A DNA stretch of 64,000 nucleotides from Darksidea phi. Lineage: Eukaryota > Ascomycota > Dothideomycetes > Pleosporales > Lentitheciaceae. The notes below the pieces were generated by a model. It saw only the letters and a program-made list of their open reading frames with translations, ran no database searches and was not told where the DNA came from. Where the stretch lies: positions 1 to 64,000 of the forward strand of contig JASJFT010000013.1 of assembly GCA_030770425.1 (NCBI GenBank). The letters run 5' to 3'. Position 1 is the first letter of the stretch. Each line of letters starts with the position of its first letter. The position numbers were made by a program, and so were the translations under genes. Below are positions 34,344 through 45,309 of the stretch, in pieces.

Positions 34344-35495
34344 CTAATTGAATGGTACCACGTATGGGCACAGCCTAAAGCAGGCAGTGACCTCGCTACG
34401 CGCATCCTGTAGCACATCTCGCACGTAAGCTTCAAGGAAGCAACTTGTGCAGTGGAACCCCCAAGGCCCGTTCTCCCCTAGACCCTTCGGCTTAAGATTC
34501 GAGTCTTCGACGAGATCCATCATCCATGGCAAATCGGTATAGTCCATTTGACCAGCCTTCTCGAAATCCCACTCAACGAAGCGGCCCATGAAATGCTCCA
34601 AAGAGTCCTGCCAGTTTGTATCATCCTTTCGCGTATAGGTCTGACGACCGAAGAAGATTATGTAGCTGTTAGTGTCCTCTTGGACAATGGGAGTGCTTCC
34701 GGAGAGGTTGATTGACAAGCCTACGCGGGAATCTTTGGTGGAGAGGACAGTCGCCGCGGAACCCCCAAGGCCATGGCCCATCACGACGAATGTCTTCGTA
34801 TTCAAGGCCGACTTGAACTTCAAGTCAGGGAAGAGACGCTTGAGGATATCAGTCGTACCGAGTTCCTCGATTACGGAACTAATGTCCGCTATCCGCATGT
34901 CGAGAGCCTTGCTCAATGTGTCGTTCCAGTCTTTGTTGACTTGGAAAGCGTCTAGGTTAACAGCCCCGATGATCGAGGGCGAGCCTTCGAATTCAACAAT
35001 TGGGGCATCGTATGGATGGTCGATAGTCACAACCGCGACACCATTGGCGCTCACTTGACGTGCCAACTGATTGTACATAAGCCTGCTGGTGCCAACGGCC
35101 GGTTCAAAAACCACAACCGGATAGCTGCCGGCATCGTTCTCGCTTGAAGAGCTACAGCACGAGTCGAAACTGAGCATTTCGAAGAAGTTTGCTTTCTCAT
35201 CGCCGAAAAATTGGAGGTTCGACTTTTTGGCGGTTTGGTCGGGCATGTAGGAGCTCGAACACTGTTTGGTACATGCATTCTTATCCACAGGCAGGAAGAG
35301 CGAGTAGGCGAGCTTTCTATTTTCGGAATCGTTGTAAGGATCTTTGCGCGAAGTATCGACCAACGAGGATCGGTTGTGCGCCACCGTCCAGGGTTTGTCA
35401 TGAGGCGCAGGCGCTGGGATAGAAACGCCACGCGCGCTCTCAGGAAGGAGAACGATTAGGGCTATCACCCCACCGATCAGAGCGGCGACGTACAT
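34344..35495 (-). CDS. PAF-acetylhydrolase-like secreted alpha/beta hydrolase lacking the nucleophile Ser
   Basis: Single exon, 383 residues. An N-terminal hydrophobic segment (MYVAALIGGVIALIVLLPES) should act as a signal peptide or anchor. The body resembles the isoform II PAF-acetylhydrolase/lipase fold: SYPVVVFEPAVGTSRLMYNQ, then GVAVVTIDHPYDAP, and the nucleophile-elbow segment TFVVMGHGLGGSAATVLS near residue 242. Family members carry GHSxGG at the elbow, whereas here the codon at 34770-34772 is GGC, giving GHGLGG. Later LSINLSGSTPIVQED and GFHCTSCFLEAY match the regions expected to hold the Asp and His. The frame is intact end to end and Cys pairs suggest secretion, so it may be a conserved pseudoenzyme or use another residue. 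Family assignment is by motif pattern. Confidence 0.8.
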   Translation of the reverse strand: MYVAALIGGVIALIVLLPESARGVSIPAPAPHDKPWTVAHNRSSLVDTSRKDPYNDSENRKLAYSLFLPVDKNACTKQCSSSYMPDQTAKKSNLQFFGDEKANFFEMLSFDSCCSSSSENDAGSYPVVVFEPAVGTSRLMYNQLARQVSANGVAVVTIDHPYDAPIVEFEGSPSIIGAVNLDAFQVNKDWNDTLSKALDMRIADISSVIEELGTTDILKRLFPDLKFKSALNTKTFVVMGHGLGGSAATVLSTKDSRVGLSINLSGSTPIVQEDTNSYIIFFGRQTYTRKDDTNWQDSLEHFMGRFVEWDFEKAGQMDYTDLPWMMDLVEDSNLKPKGLGENGPWGFHCTSCFLEAYVRDVLQDARSEVTACFRLCPYVVPFN

Positions 35496-37665
35496 TACGA
35501 GAGCGGGTGGTGAGCTAAAAAAAATATTCGCTTGCGTTTCGGAGTCGCGTCGAGGGCGCAGCTTATTAAATAAGTTCTGAACTGGCGCGAGCAGAGCGCC
35601 TGCTGATCTAGGTCACAATAAGCTGCAGCTCCGTTCTCTCGTGCGTGCGTCCACGGTAACGGGATATTCAACGTAACCCTAGAGCGAGTGGATACAGTGC
35701 AAGTTACTTACGCCCCAGTGCTCATCCTTAACAGCGCTTCCTCCTCCCAGTAGCCGCCTATACTACGGTATCAACCAGAGCGTACAGGTCTCTGCGGCGA
35801 AGTTCGTGGTCCTTAATGTTATGTTCTATGGGGCCATAGAACGAGATGCCTAATTCGTAGGTTCGCATGACAGAAGAACATCACCAGACTATACGGCACC
35901 CAACCGCCAAGCGCAGCTGCCGAGTCGTAGGATTCGGCAAAGTGGAGGTGCGAATACACACAGGGCGCGTTGACACCCTGCAAAAGCGACAATGAACTTT
36001 ATTCTTGAAGACAACGACAAGCGCCCCTGTCACATATGGACAGTTACAGCGGAAGTCATGGTAACATTGAGTTTTGCTCTGGGCGCCTTCAGAGCTTTTC
36101 AAGATCGCATTTCCATGCCCATGGGCGCATCGCATGTTCGTTTTCACAATTCGCTTTAGCGGCTATCCCCGCTCGGATCGACTCGACACAGCCTCCTGAA
36201 GAAATAGAACCTAATCTTCTGCAAAACATCTGTCACGATACTTACAGAACGTTACTGCTTTCGCACAGCCGGACTTAGCCGTCCGCAATCAGATCTCAAG
36301 CATCTGACAGAGCTAGCTCCAACGATATCCTCGATCTAGGGGTGGTGCATCGATCACCCGTAGTCCCAGTACTCAACCACTGTTCATGGATACGTCCACG
36401 TCAAATGCATAATCGGCGATGGGATCTTCGGTTGTTTGGAAGCCATGTTTCTTCTCGGGGGAGCCGATGCGGCTCACTCGTCCACCACTAGCTTCTATCG
36501 CACGAGTAAAGTGTCACTCAATTTCCGCATCAAACCTGGCCTTGGATCTTTATGTAGAGGCGCAGTTCTGAAACGCCCAAGTTAGGGTATGGAGTATTTT
36601 TATACTCTCGTCAGGACGAAGAATAAGAATACACCCCGTGAGATATCGCGCGAGAACCGTGCTTCTGCGGCAGCCGCCTCTATTCGCGACTGTTTCGGAG
36701 GCCTCCATCATTCCTCTTCTTTGGATGGTACTATTCATATCCACCATTACGCATTGTAGAAAAAAATAGATATGCATGGACCCTCTCGGTGCGGGCATCT
36801 TGTCTATTGTCTACCAACTGGGTATTGCGTATCCTGATACTCTTTAGAGAGCTTTACGAAGACCTTGTTGAAAGTACGGATCGGTTTTGGCGGATACAGT
36901 ACCTGGTGTAAAGTGCTATTTGGCTTCGCACAGGGAACCGTGATGGTATCGGTCTTGTTGGAAAAGCCTTACGTATTTCTTGTACAGAGCAAAGATCAAC
37001 ACTGTGTTCTAAAGACAAAACGAGGACATATCCCTGTTGATACACGGTCACCAGCATTTACACATAATTTGCGCATCTAATGGAGTTCGGAGAGCTATGC
37101 ATGCCGGCAGCCTATAACAAAATATCAGTATGAATGGGCGTCCAATACATGGGCATCCGCATTAGTCTCCCATGCGTATGACCTAGACTACGTATTGGTA
37201 GTCCTGACGGCCACAATGGCTCATCGTCTTGACCAAAGAAAGGCGAAGAGGGTTTTGTTCCATACAATACCTTTTGCAATGGACAACATTTACACGCGAT
37301 GGGTGATATGATCATCTTTGACATCTTCTAATAATCGCATCAGCACACGCAACTCATGAGAGCTCCATGAATGCCGCTCTCAAAGCCATCTACTCTGATC
37401 ACAGTTACGACACAACTACAAGTGAACGCGGTACAAAGTCTATATAGCGCTTTTATAAGAAGCTATATGATATATGAGCGTTTTGTAGTTAGAACCTTCC
37501 GCAAGAAGCGGGCTTTCATCTTCACCTTCGCCACATTCGCTCCAATATGACGAAACTTTTCTTCACCACCGTTTGCACACACTCGGCAACAAACTCTCTC
37601 TAGTCTTCGCGACATCACTTTCCCTTTGGCTTCATCCTCTACGCAACTTTTGCCAGCGCTTCACA
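35496..37665. other. gene-poor, A/T-richer stretch
   Basis: About 2.2 kb without a supported gene. The 220 bases right of 35496 should hold the promoter of the PAF-AH-like gene. Those left of 37666 should hold that of the RNase H-like gene, where a CT-rich tract at about 37560-37640 fits a fungal 5' UTR. Short frames elsewhere look random. Confidence 0.4.
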
Positions 37666-38804
37666 ATGGCCATCTCCAAACCACCGCCAGAGCAACGTTA
37701 CGACAAACGCCTTTCCGCAGCTACCAATGCGGAGTTGCGCTACATTCACAAGGAACGCCGCCTACGCGTTCGCCGTATCTACAAGTCCATCACACATAAT
37801 CGCGAGTTTGCAGCCACCGCGCTCTGGCACGAAAATGACATAGATGCTACCGACAACTTCTTCCAATTAATCCCGGGGGGATACTTGAGCGCCGATGGTG
37901 AAACGAAAGTTCTTTACGCAGACGGAGCATTTCGTTGCGATGGACCGGACGAGGGCCTTTCGGCTGCCGCGGTGGTGTACCAAGAGAGGGATTGGCGCGG
38001 CGTTGAGACGTGGGAAGCAGAAAGCATTGCATTCGAGCGCGATGTTGGTTCTTCACATGACGCGGAGCTCTACGCTATCAAGATGGCACTTGAAATTGCG
38101 CTTCATCTCGTAAACGAGCGGCAATACGGCATTTCAGAGCGTATCGCGAACGTCGTTATCTTCACCGATGCACAGGACATTGTAATGCTGCTTGCTGGAG
38201 TAAAGGTATGGCGAACAAAAGGCTAACCTTCTGCTCCTAAGAATAGAGGTATATTTAACCGTGACAAAAGGAATGCGCGCGCATACTAGGGCCTGTTCCG
38301 TTGGACGAGAAATGGGCTCTTCAGAGCGTTTACGAAGATGCTGCTTCGCTTAAAGAAGCCGAGATAAATGTTATCATAGCGTGGCAGAAGGGGCACGGAA
38401 GAGGGTTTAGAAAGAGCGAAGGGAACCAAAGGGCAGATGAAGCGGCAAAAAGTGCCCTCCTCGCATCCTCAAATCCGGCAGACCACGATATGGAAACGGA
38501 AAAAGAACTTTACGACACGATCGATACGATTCTTTACGAAAAGCCGAAGTGGAGCGACATTAAAGAGGAGTACCTCTACCGGAAGAGCGGACCTTGGTTC
38601 CGAAGTGGAAAGGGCATTTGCTATATCAATCCTTCACTTTCGGGTATTGTACCTCCGAGATCGGATAGGTACGTAGAGAAGCCGGTGGCACCGCCGCTTC
38701 AGCATCTCTTTCCGACGACGAAAGTGCTGCCCAAGGAAAAGGGAGTGCTGGACTTTAGGAAATGTTATGCGGAGGGGTTGAAGAGTATAGAAAAAAGCAA
38801 ATAG
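37666..38804 (+). CDS. standalone RNase H-fold protein (RNase HI-like)
   Basis: Exons 37666-38205 and 38271-38804 (65-nt intron, donor GTATGG, acceptor CAAAAG) give 357 residues. The frame is open back to a TTG at 37573, but the first ATG is at 37666. The central part has every RNase H type 1 signature in order: VLYADGAFRC (first Asp), SSHDAELYAIKMALEIAL (Glu), VVIFTDAQDIVMLL (second Asp), AWQKGHGRGF (His) and EGNQRADEAAKSA (last Asp). The enzyme class cuts RNA in RNA:DNA hybrids. The N-terminal ~80 residues are basic and helical, and a ~100-residue C-terminal region follows the fold. No reverse transcriptase, endonuclease or integrase sequence surrounds it, so it is not part of a visible retroelement; a domesticated transposon-type RNase H is one possibility (inference). 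Confidence 0.85.
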
Positions 38805-39076
38805 ATTCCAACGCATAGAAAAATCACTTATTGTATCGAGTGCCATTGAATTTGTTGTACTCGCCGAGAATTTGTGGCACATTACTGCTCGATTTCCCCA
38901 TCGCGATGCTCATCAAAGACACTAAAAAGAGACTTTACTCACGATGCATAGTTAAGTCTATCACACCCGGCGGTCCATTCATTTCATCTCGTTGCGTTCA
39001 CCAGCTGTTCTGACATTTACGATAACTGATAATGCAATGTCTTTGAAACCAGCGACTTTCTCACTGTCCGCTCGAG
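38805..39076. other. short convergent gap
   Basis: About 270 bases between the RNase H-like gene and the P450 remnant. The missing C-terminal half of the P450 would have to lie here, and nothing of it is seen. Confidence 0.5.
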
Positions 39077-40620
39077 TCACAAAGATGTATACGTATCACT
39101 AACCAGGATAACCTTCGCAAACCTGTTCAAAGAAAGAGGACGGATTCTTAATACCACGAAAAACAGGACGCAAGAGCCAGGTCGCCATCGGTTCGTATAT
39201 GGCGCGCTCCGCTGACCATGGATTCTGCTTTGGGGCAGTCTCGATAATCCACTGGATACAGTCGGCCTAAGAACTCCCATGAGTCTCTGCGGAATCGCCA
39301 GAATGATTTTATGAACACTTACACGCTTATGAACTGGATGACCCAGGTTTCTGAGACTCTGCTCCCGGATACCCTGCTCCGTAGCCGGGATTAAGCTTTT
39401 GAAGAAGGCCTTGTGTTCTCCGAGGCAGCAACTTAAGAGCCTTCCCACTAGCCACGCAAGTCCTTTAGGAAGCAATTCCACAATCTCGGCATTGAGAAGA
39501 GTCTCTTCGACATAACTCAGAGCGGAGTGCATGAACTTCTCATCCTTGACTGGAGGCGCCACATAACGCCAAGGCTAGAGAAGACACAAGAGCCGGGAAG
39601 CAGTGAGTGCTTACTCAGATCTTCTCCAAAGAGAGATCTTGGATTCAACAGTACGACCATATCCATCATTATAGAATAAATCGGGGCGTGAATTTTGCCA
39701 GCGTAAATTGGTGAGTTAGTGCTACAGTAGTATGTGACTTCGCGTATGGTGGACCAACCTTCGATTGTGTCTTTCTCTGACAGCATCTGACTCCACCGCG
39801 CTTTAGCGAGAACACGAAGATCGGGAGCAGTTGTGGGAGGTTTTTGGTCAGGAGAGGTCGTAGTGTGCGCACAAATCTGACACCCTCCACACCACGCTGG
39901 TCAAAGCAGTTGAAGCCATTCATGGTGTAACGAGGCTGAAGCATCTGCCCAAACTGTGTTGGCGAAATCTCTCGCAAGGATTTGCAAACTTACATGTTTC
40001 GCGGCTCCATCCAGGCAGAGTACTTTGTCTGAAGTGCCATCAATCTCCTTGATGTGCTTTAGCGAAGACACAAAGACCACGCACGCGTCGGGAGCATAAA
40101 TCTCGAAAGGCTCTCCATGGGACTATACGTATTTTCGTGAGATATTCTTGATCCAGCACAAATGAGTACTCTAGAGTACCGATTTACCTTGATATACAAT
40201 TCACGGATGATTTCGGGACCATTGAAGAGATATGCCCAAGCACGAAGTCGGCCCTGGACAATTCGCAAGAAACTTTGCGACATATCTAATAAATACACTA
40301 GATTATGCATCTCTCTTGGAGTGTGTCATGGGGAGTAAGTATTAACCTGCTTTGGTATTTTGCACAAGGTTGAGACCAGTAAGAGGGAGAAAACGACGCT
40401 GGGCAAGAAGACTGTCGGTTCCAGTAGTCTGGGCAAAATTCCAAGATAATATCCCTTGACAAGAGTATAGATTACACCAACATCGTAGAAGGCTGTACGC
40501 AGTGCTTTGCTCGAAATATCCAAGAGTGTGTACAGGAAGCTTAGGGCAGAAGCCAGCAGAGCGGGTTCAAGATCAGCCAGATGCTCAAAATGAACAAAGT
40601 CTAATATATCTGACCTAATT
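39077..40620 (-). pseudogene. truncated cytochrome P450 gene
   Basis: Several minus-strand exon-like pieces read as the N-terminal and middle part of a fungal cytochrome P450. In order they are LRAWAYLFNGPEIIRELYIK (near 40200-40260), EPFEIYAPDACVVFVSSLKH (near 40060-40130) and LQPRYTMNGFNCFDQRGVEG. Then come VVLLNPRSLFGEDLSK (near 39620), SALSYVEETLLNAEIVELLP, SLIPATEQGIREQSLRNLGH, and CIQWIIETAPKQNPWSAERA (near 39200-39260). After ERAIYEPMATWL the family sequence is lost: the I-helix AGxDT, the ExxR motif and the heme-binding FxxGxxxCxG loop are absent from the following DNA. The first ~250 bases also show frame inconsistencies (FLPLTGLNLVQNTKA is in a different frame from its flanks). Without the heme cysteine it cannot be a working P450. 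Exact exon ends were not assigned. Confidence 0.72.
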
Positions 40621-41280
40621 AGCGGATATGACTGAATAATTTAAGCTGGCCATCTTTTGCCTTCCGCTCACTCAATATGACACTTACCCCTTCGTTTGTG
40701 CTCTTCCGACCGCAAATAGCAAGGCTTCAAGTCTATCTTCATCCAATCAATCGGCCACGATAGAGGGGGCCGAAGCTGGAACCTTCCATTGTCACGTACC
40801 CCTTGAGCCTTGCAATCTGCCTCGAGAAATCCGCCCTTTTAGTTGAACTCACGGCAGCATTCCGGCTATCCCATAAGGTACAGCCTAGGGATATCGGAAA
40901 CCGAAAAACATCAGAAACTAGGGTCGGAGCATTACAAATTTCCGTTCTCACCCCTACTACTGTCATTTTAATCCATGCCGATATAATGAGTATGTAGCTG
41001 GATAAATTTACGAGCTGAATTATGGTGTTCTAGGTACACAGAATATCCTAGAGCGCAATCTTCGATGTCACGGAGACAATAATCCATGCGTTGTGTCGCA
41101 CGAAGGTGGATTCGATTGAGAACATGATAGCAGAAATTACAGAGTGCGGGAGAGGCTTTGCGTTAGCTAAAAGTTTGTACTGGCTATTGCTTTAATTTCA
41201 AGCCCGAATACACTTCTTTCATGAATCTGATTGGGCTATCTCCTAGTCCACAGAAGAAATGGAGGGTTCTAATGACGCTC
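40621..41280. other. intergenic, no supported gene
   Basis: About 660 bases between the P450 remnant and the SnoaL-like remnant. A 75-residue minus frame (40739-40966) has no recognisable content. Confidence 0.4.
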
Positions 41281-41741
41281 TTAGTTAACGCTATGATCTG
41301 GTGGCCCACCCAACGGTCCGTAGATTTGACGTTCGATCATATACTCCAGCTTTCCACTTTTCTCATCAACTTTCCGAACATCAAGCTCTCAAAAGCAGTA
41401 TCTTCACCTTCAACCTTGATGGTTCCGATCATGCGTGCTGCAAGCTGATCGCCATCCCGAAGAAATTCCTCGCTGAGCATGTTTCAGACGGTGTTTCAAT
41501 GGTAAGGAAAGAACAACCTTCGAAATACTTACACTTTCGGTTTGTAATCGCTAACTTTGCCCCTGCACTCTGCGATACCCTTGATGTAGTCATCCATCCC
41601 AGTGCGCTGACCGTTCACGAGATGATAGAAGTTTGGAGTTGAGGTGCCCTCAAAGTACGCTTTAGCCCCCTCGGGAGGACCAGTGAGGGCCCATTCCATG
41701 GCGCGCTGGAAGCCTTCTTTCGTAGATGTGTATTCGGACAT
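41281..41741 (-). pseudogene. SnoaL-like (NTF2-fold) protein with a 1-nt frameshift
   Basis: Exon 1 (41741-41533) starts MSEYTSTKEGFQRAMEW and has TSTPNFYHLVNGQRTGMDDY, a typical small NTF2-fold opening. It splices (donor GTAAGT, acceptor GCTCAG) to exon 2 (41472-41281) with EEFLRDGDQLAARMIGTIKV and ESLMFGK. From there the family sequence, VDEKSGKLEYMIERQIYGPL, continues in another frame to a stop at 41281. The two exons total 401 nt, one short of a multiple of three, which fits a single-base deletion near 41395. In the original frame translation stops soon after the break. Total length (~133 residues) matches this family. NTF2-like proteins can be polyketide cyclases or bind small molecules; the role here is unknown. 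A sequencing error is possible. Confidence 0.72.
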
Positions 41742-42222
41742 GATGCTTGATAGCACGAATTTTAGACGAAATAATCAAAGGAATTTAAAGAGCGCACAAT
41801 GTATAGAGGCAGAACTTAATGTTCTCAAACCACCTGCTTGCCGAACAAAAGGGGGGTGATATCACAAGGTGTGCATGCAACAAGGAGGCGCAGCAACAAG
41901 GAGGCATAGCAACTGAGGGGTACACGTCATTTTCCACTCTTCAGCCTAATTCTCTCTCGTGATGAATCGGGTTTGCCGATCATGAAGTCCGCTAATGTTG
42001 TTGCATAGCTGCACCACCCCCCGTGATGTTCTTCAAATTACTGACAGGTCAACATTGGGAATGATCGGCGCCATCACCGGTATCGAACGTATTTCCCTGC
42101 CGATAGCCTTACCCGTCACAAGCTTGTGTTCCCGCATGCCAATTTGTACATGCTGTATTGGTATCCTGGTGGGGCGCAGCCTCGAACCCCTAGTTCACTC
42201 CAACTTTCCGAACCTTCCCCTA
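41742..42222. other. intergenic, no supported gene
   Basis: This stretch holds the promoter of the SnoaL-like remnant and sequence leading to repeat copy B. No ORF is supported. A short direct repeat (caacaaggaggc ... caacaaggaggc) occurs at about 41878-41905. Confidence 0.4.
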
Positions 42223-42296
42223 CACTATATACAAACTCCTATTATGTTTCATACGAACCTTACAAAGAGACACCTACTATAGGAATTCAAACCAAT
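42223..42296. repeat. dispersed repeat copy B, A/T-shifted
   Basis: Same-orientation match to 24601-24675. Where copy A has G or C (for example ctgctgtgtttcgtgcgga), this copy has A or T (ctattatgtttcatacgaa). The bias of the changes is what RIP produces. It lies at the right edge of the accessory island, 441 bases before the coiled-coil gene. Confidence 0.75.
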
Positions 42297-42737
42297 AGAT
42301 AAAAAGAGAAGAGTACGCGAAAAGTAGGCGGCTTTTATACCTATTATCCTATTGAAACTCTAGTTCATATACTCGCCTTACCATAGTTCGTGAAAAAAAA
42401 AAGCCATAAGGTAAGCTAAATCTGGCATGGATCGCGCCAACGCCTACCTACGTTGAATTATAACACTAAAAAACGCCCTCAGACACTAATAGCAGTCGCC
42501 GCTCCAACCTTCTTATCATGATGACGTTGGGGGACGGTGGAAAATCGGGCCCGTGCGCGTTGCTAGAGCAGGGATGGTACAGCGGTTAGCTTTGTTTACT
42601 CCAGAACTTCCGAGCTCGTACCACACGCCGCTTCCACATACCAATCCATCCCACCACGCATAGAAAAGTATCTGCACGCAGCAGTTCACCACCACAATAC
42701 CGTCAAGTTGGCGAAACTCAAAGAGAGCCCGATAGGG

Positions 42738-44885
42738 ATGGATCCGCCGTCGCCTTCCAAGTTCCCCATGTCGCCCGGCATGCCTCTCTTCCCGGTCAGC
42801 CCCGAACGCGCCGCAGGCACGAAGTCGCCGTATGGCGCACCGGCTGCGCAATCGCCCTCACTTCCAGACCTTCGCTTGTCACCTCTACGCAAACACCGAC
42901 GAAATGACTCGGATATCTCAGTCCAAGGGCTTGCAGCTATGTTTGAGCACCTCGAAGTTAAGGACTTCAAGGAAGCTCAGGCTAAGTACATAAAGGCTCT
43001 AGAGAAACAAAAAGAGAATCACAACAAGGATATCCAGGCCTTGCATAAGAAGCATCAACAGGATATGCAGCGGCACGAGTTGCGCGTAGAGGAGCTACGG
43101 CAAGCCGAGAGGGAGCTACGAGAACTGCGAGCGGAACATGAGGGCTGCCCGTCGAAGAAGAAATGGGATGCAGCACGCCAGCAGCAGCGGGAAGCTGATG
43201 CGCAATGGATGCAAAAGGTGAAAGAAGTGGAAGAATATAAGAAGACGATGGAGACCAAGTTGGTAAGTTGCGCGGTACACTAAACACAAAGTGCAGGCTG
43301 ACATCCAGGCCAGGCAAAGATGCATCATTCCGCTGAGACATACAGGTCCAAGTGCCATGTTTACAAAGCTGATTGGCAGGCCAAGAGCGAGGAGTGCACA
43401 AGGCTGGGGAATAAGATACCCAACTTGCTGGGCAAAGTCCAAGGTCTTGAGCGCACCATTCAACGCTTGGAATCAGACCTGAAGTTCAATGTGGCGGAGT
43501 CCGAAAAGTACAAGAGTCAGGTGTACAACTTACAGGTGGACGTTGAGGCCGTTCGCGACCAGTCGGCGGAGGCAGTCCAGGCGCTGAAGGATAAGCTAAT
43601 GCTCGTGGAGGGAGAGCGAGATGCGCTCAAGACGAGTTTGAAAGAGGAGGAGGTGCTGCGCATTGCCGCCGAAGGACAGATTCCGCTCCCGGCTGCTACG
43701 AACGAGGAGCACGACGAGTTCGGGTCACCGGTCCGCTCTCCGCGTAAGCAACGTATGCCCGATCTGGACGAGGATGACAAGGAGAACGTGGCGCCGAAGA
43801 AGGCAGTGGTGGAGCTCAAGCTCATGCAGTCAGAGCTTGCGACGGAGAAGCGCCTCCGCGAGCGTGCTCAAGAGCAAATCGAGTTTATGAAGATGGAGTG
43901 CCAGTTCCGATGCTGCTCCTGCCGCATCGCTGACTCCAAGGGATCACATTACGTCCACGATGACAGCTATGCCGCCGAGATGGAGCGCATCAAGGCCTCG
44001 GTTCCTGACATGACCCCTCCGCCCAGCAACCATGGGGATGACCTGATGGAAGGTGTGGTCATTAAGCAGGAGCCGGCCGAAAATGAGCGGCCATCCACGC
44101 CCCCGACGGAGGAGAATAGCGAATCCGCCGAGCGGACCTTTGACACAACCGTAATTGTCCATCATAGGAAGAGCGCTACGCCAGAAGCGGAAGTACTATT
44201 CTCTCCAACAACGGGCACCTTCCGCTCTGTGCCTTCGCCTGTGAAAGCCCCCCTTTCAATTGAGGTTGTTACTCCAGCGCAGCCGTCCCAGCTAGGACTA
44301 TCAGCGATTTCTGAGGTAGCCACAGACTCATCACCATGGACACCAGATGCGAACAGTACTATGATCCCTGCAGAGACTGTGTCTCGTTCGACGTCCCGAA
44401 ACGCTTCGCGACCACAGTCCCGCGCTGAAACTGCAGTTGAGAAACAGTCTATTGCCAAGTCCGCTATTGTCGTCCATGAAGACGCGATCCTGGACAGCGA
44501 TGAGGAGGACTCCGAGCCACTGACCCCACATCATGATCCTTCAGCTCCTGCAACCCCAGGGCAGTACCTCACTCGCACTATTACCACTACGACAACGATT
44601 CCTCTACACTTTTCACCCTTCACGCCGGCTAAGAAATCGGGCAACGCACTTATGAGGCCATCAACGGTCGCTCATGCTCCAGCGAATGTTCAGACACCTG
44701 TGCTAGGCGAACTATCTATGAATCAACTCCCGATCGACAGGGCCGCTGCACTGGAGGCAATTCGCCAGCGACGTGGGAGGGCGAGGAGCATGGCAGCTGG
44801 CCATGGAACGCCCCAGAAGCAAATGATGGAGGGTGTGAAAGAACGTAGAGACATCAGCGCGCCAGTCTCGAAAATCCGTCGGTAA
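42738..44885 (+). CDS. large coiled-coil protein with Ser/Pro-rich tails, function unknown
   Basis: Exons 42738-43262 and 43314-44885 (51-nt intron, donor GTAAGT) give 698 residues. The frame extends to a TTG at 42708, but the first ATG is at 42738 (MDPPSPSKFPMSPG). The acceptor at 43312-43313 (GCCAG) was chosen because it alone joins the two open frames. Residues ~1-60 are Pro/Ser-rich. About 65-345 is a long charged coiled coil, starting SVQGLAAMFEHLEVKDFKEA and running over the exon join. Near 375 is a Cys cluster, QFRCCSCRIADSKGSHYVHD, followed by a long disordered region with acidic SDEEDSEPLTP and an APVSKIRR end. The layout suggests a cytoskeletal, septal or spindle-pole scaffold, but this is only inference; I do not recognise a named family. 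Confidence 0.87.
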
Positions 44886-45309
44886 AAAGCTGTTAGTGTG
44901 TAGAATTGTATAGCTTAGCTTGATTTTCGGCTTCCTCCACGGTTTGTATAGCGGCATTGCCAGGAGTTTGGCGTCCTTAGGTTGTTCGATTTGGAGGCTT
45001 CTGAAGCTTTGTTGGTTCCCAGGTTGGAAAGATACCACAGGTTGTTCTAGGGTCTACTGTTTTAGTTAGCATAATGCAAGATATGTCTTTATACCATTTT
45101 TTTTATTACGCTACTGTGGTGTTACGACATCAAGTGGTGATGATCCAGAATTAGTGCCAAGCCCGCACTGGCCATCACACTACCTAAGCGAGGCCGACCG
45201 CACAAATTATCGAAGTTCGACATCTTCAACCTCCAGCGACCCCACGACGACTATCGAATTCCCCCTCTCGCCCCGCCGAACCCAGTCGTCTCTCAGTACA
45301 GTCGCAATC
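44886..45309. promoter_or_regulatory. RPS5 promoter region
   Basis: About 420 bases holding the coiled-coil gene's 3' end and the RPS5 promoter. A poly-T tract (ccattttttttatt) occurs at about 45095-45108, and CT-rich sequence precedes the ATG. No specific element can be named. Confidence 0.4.
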
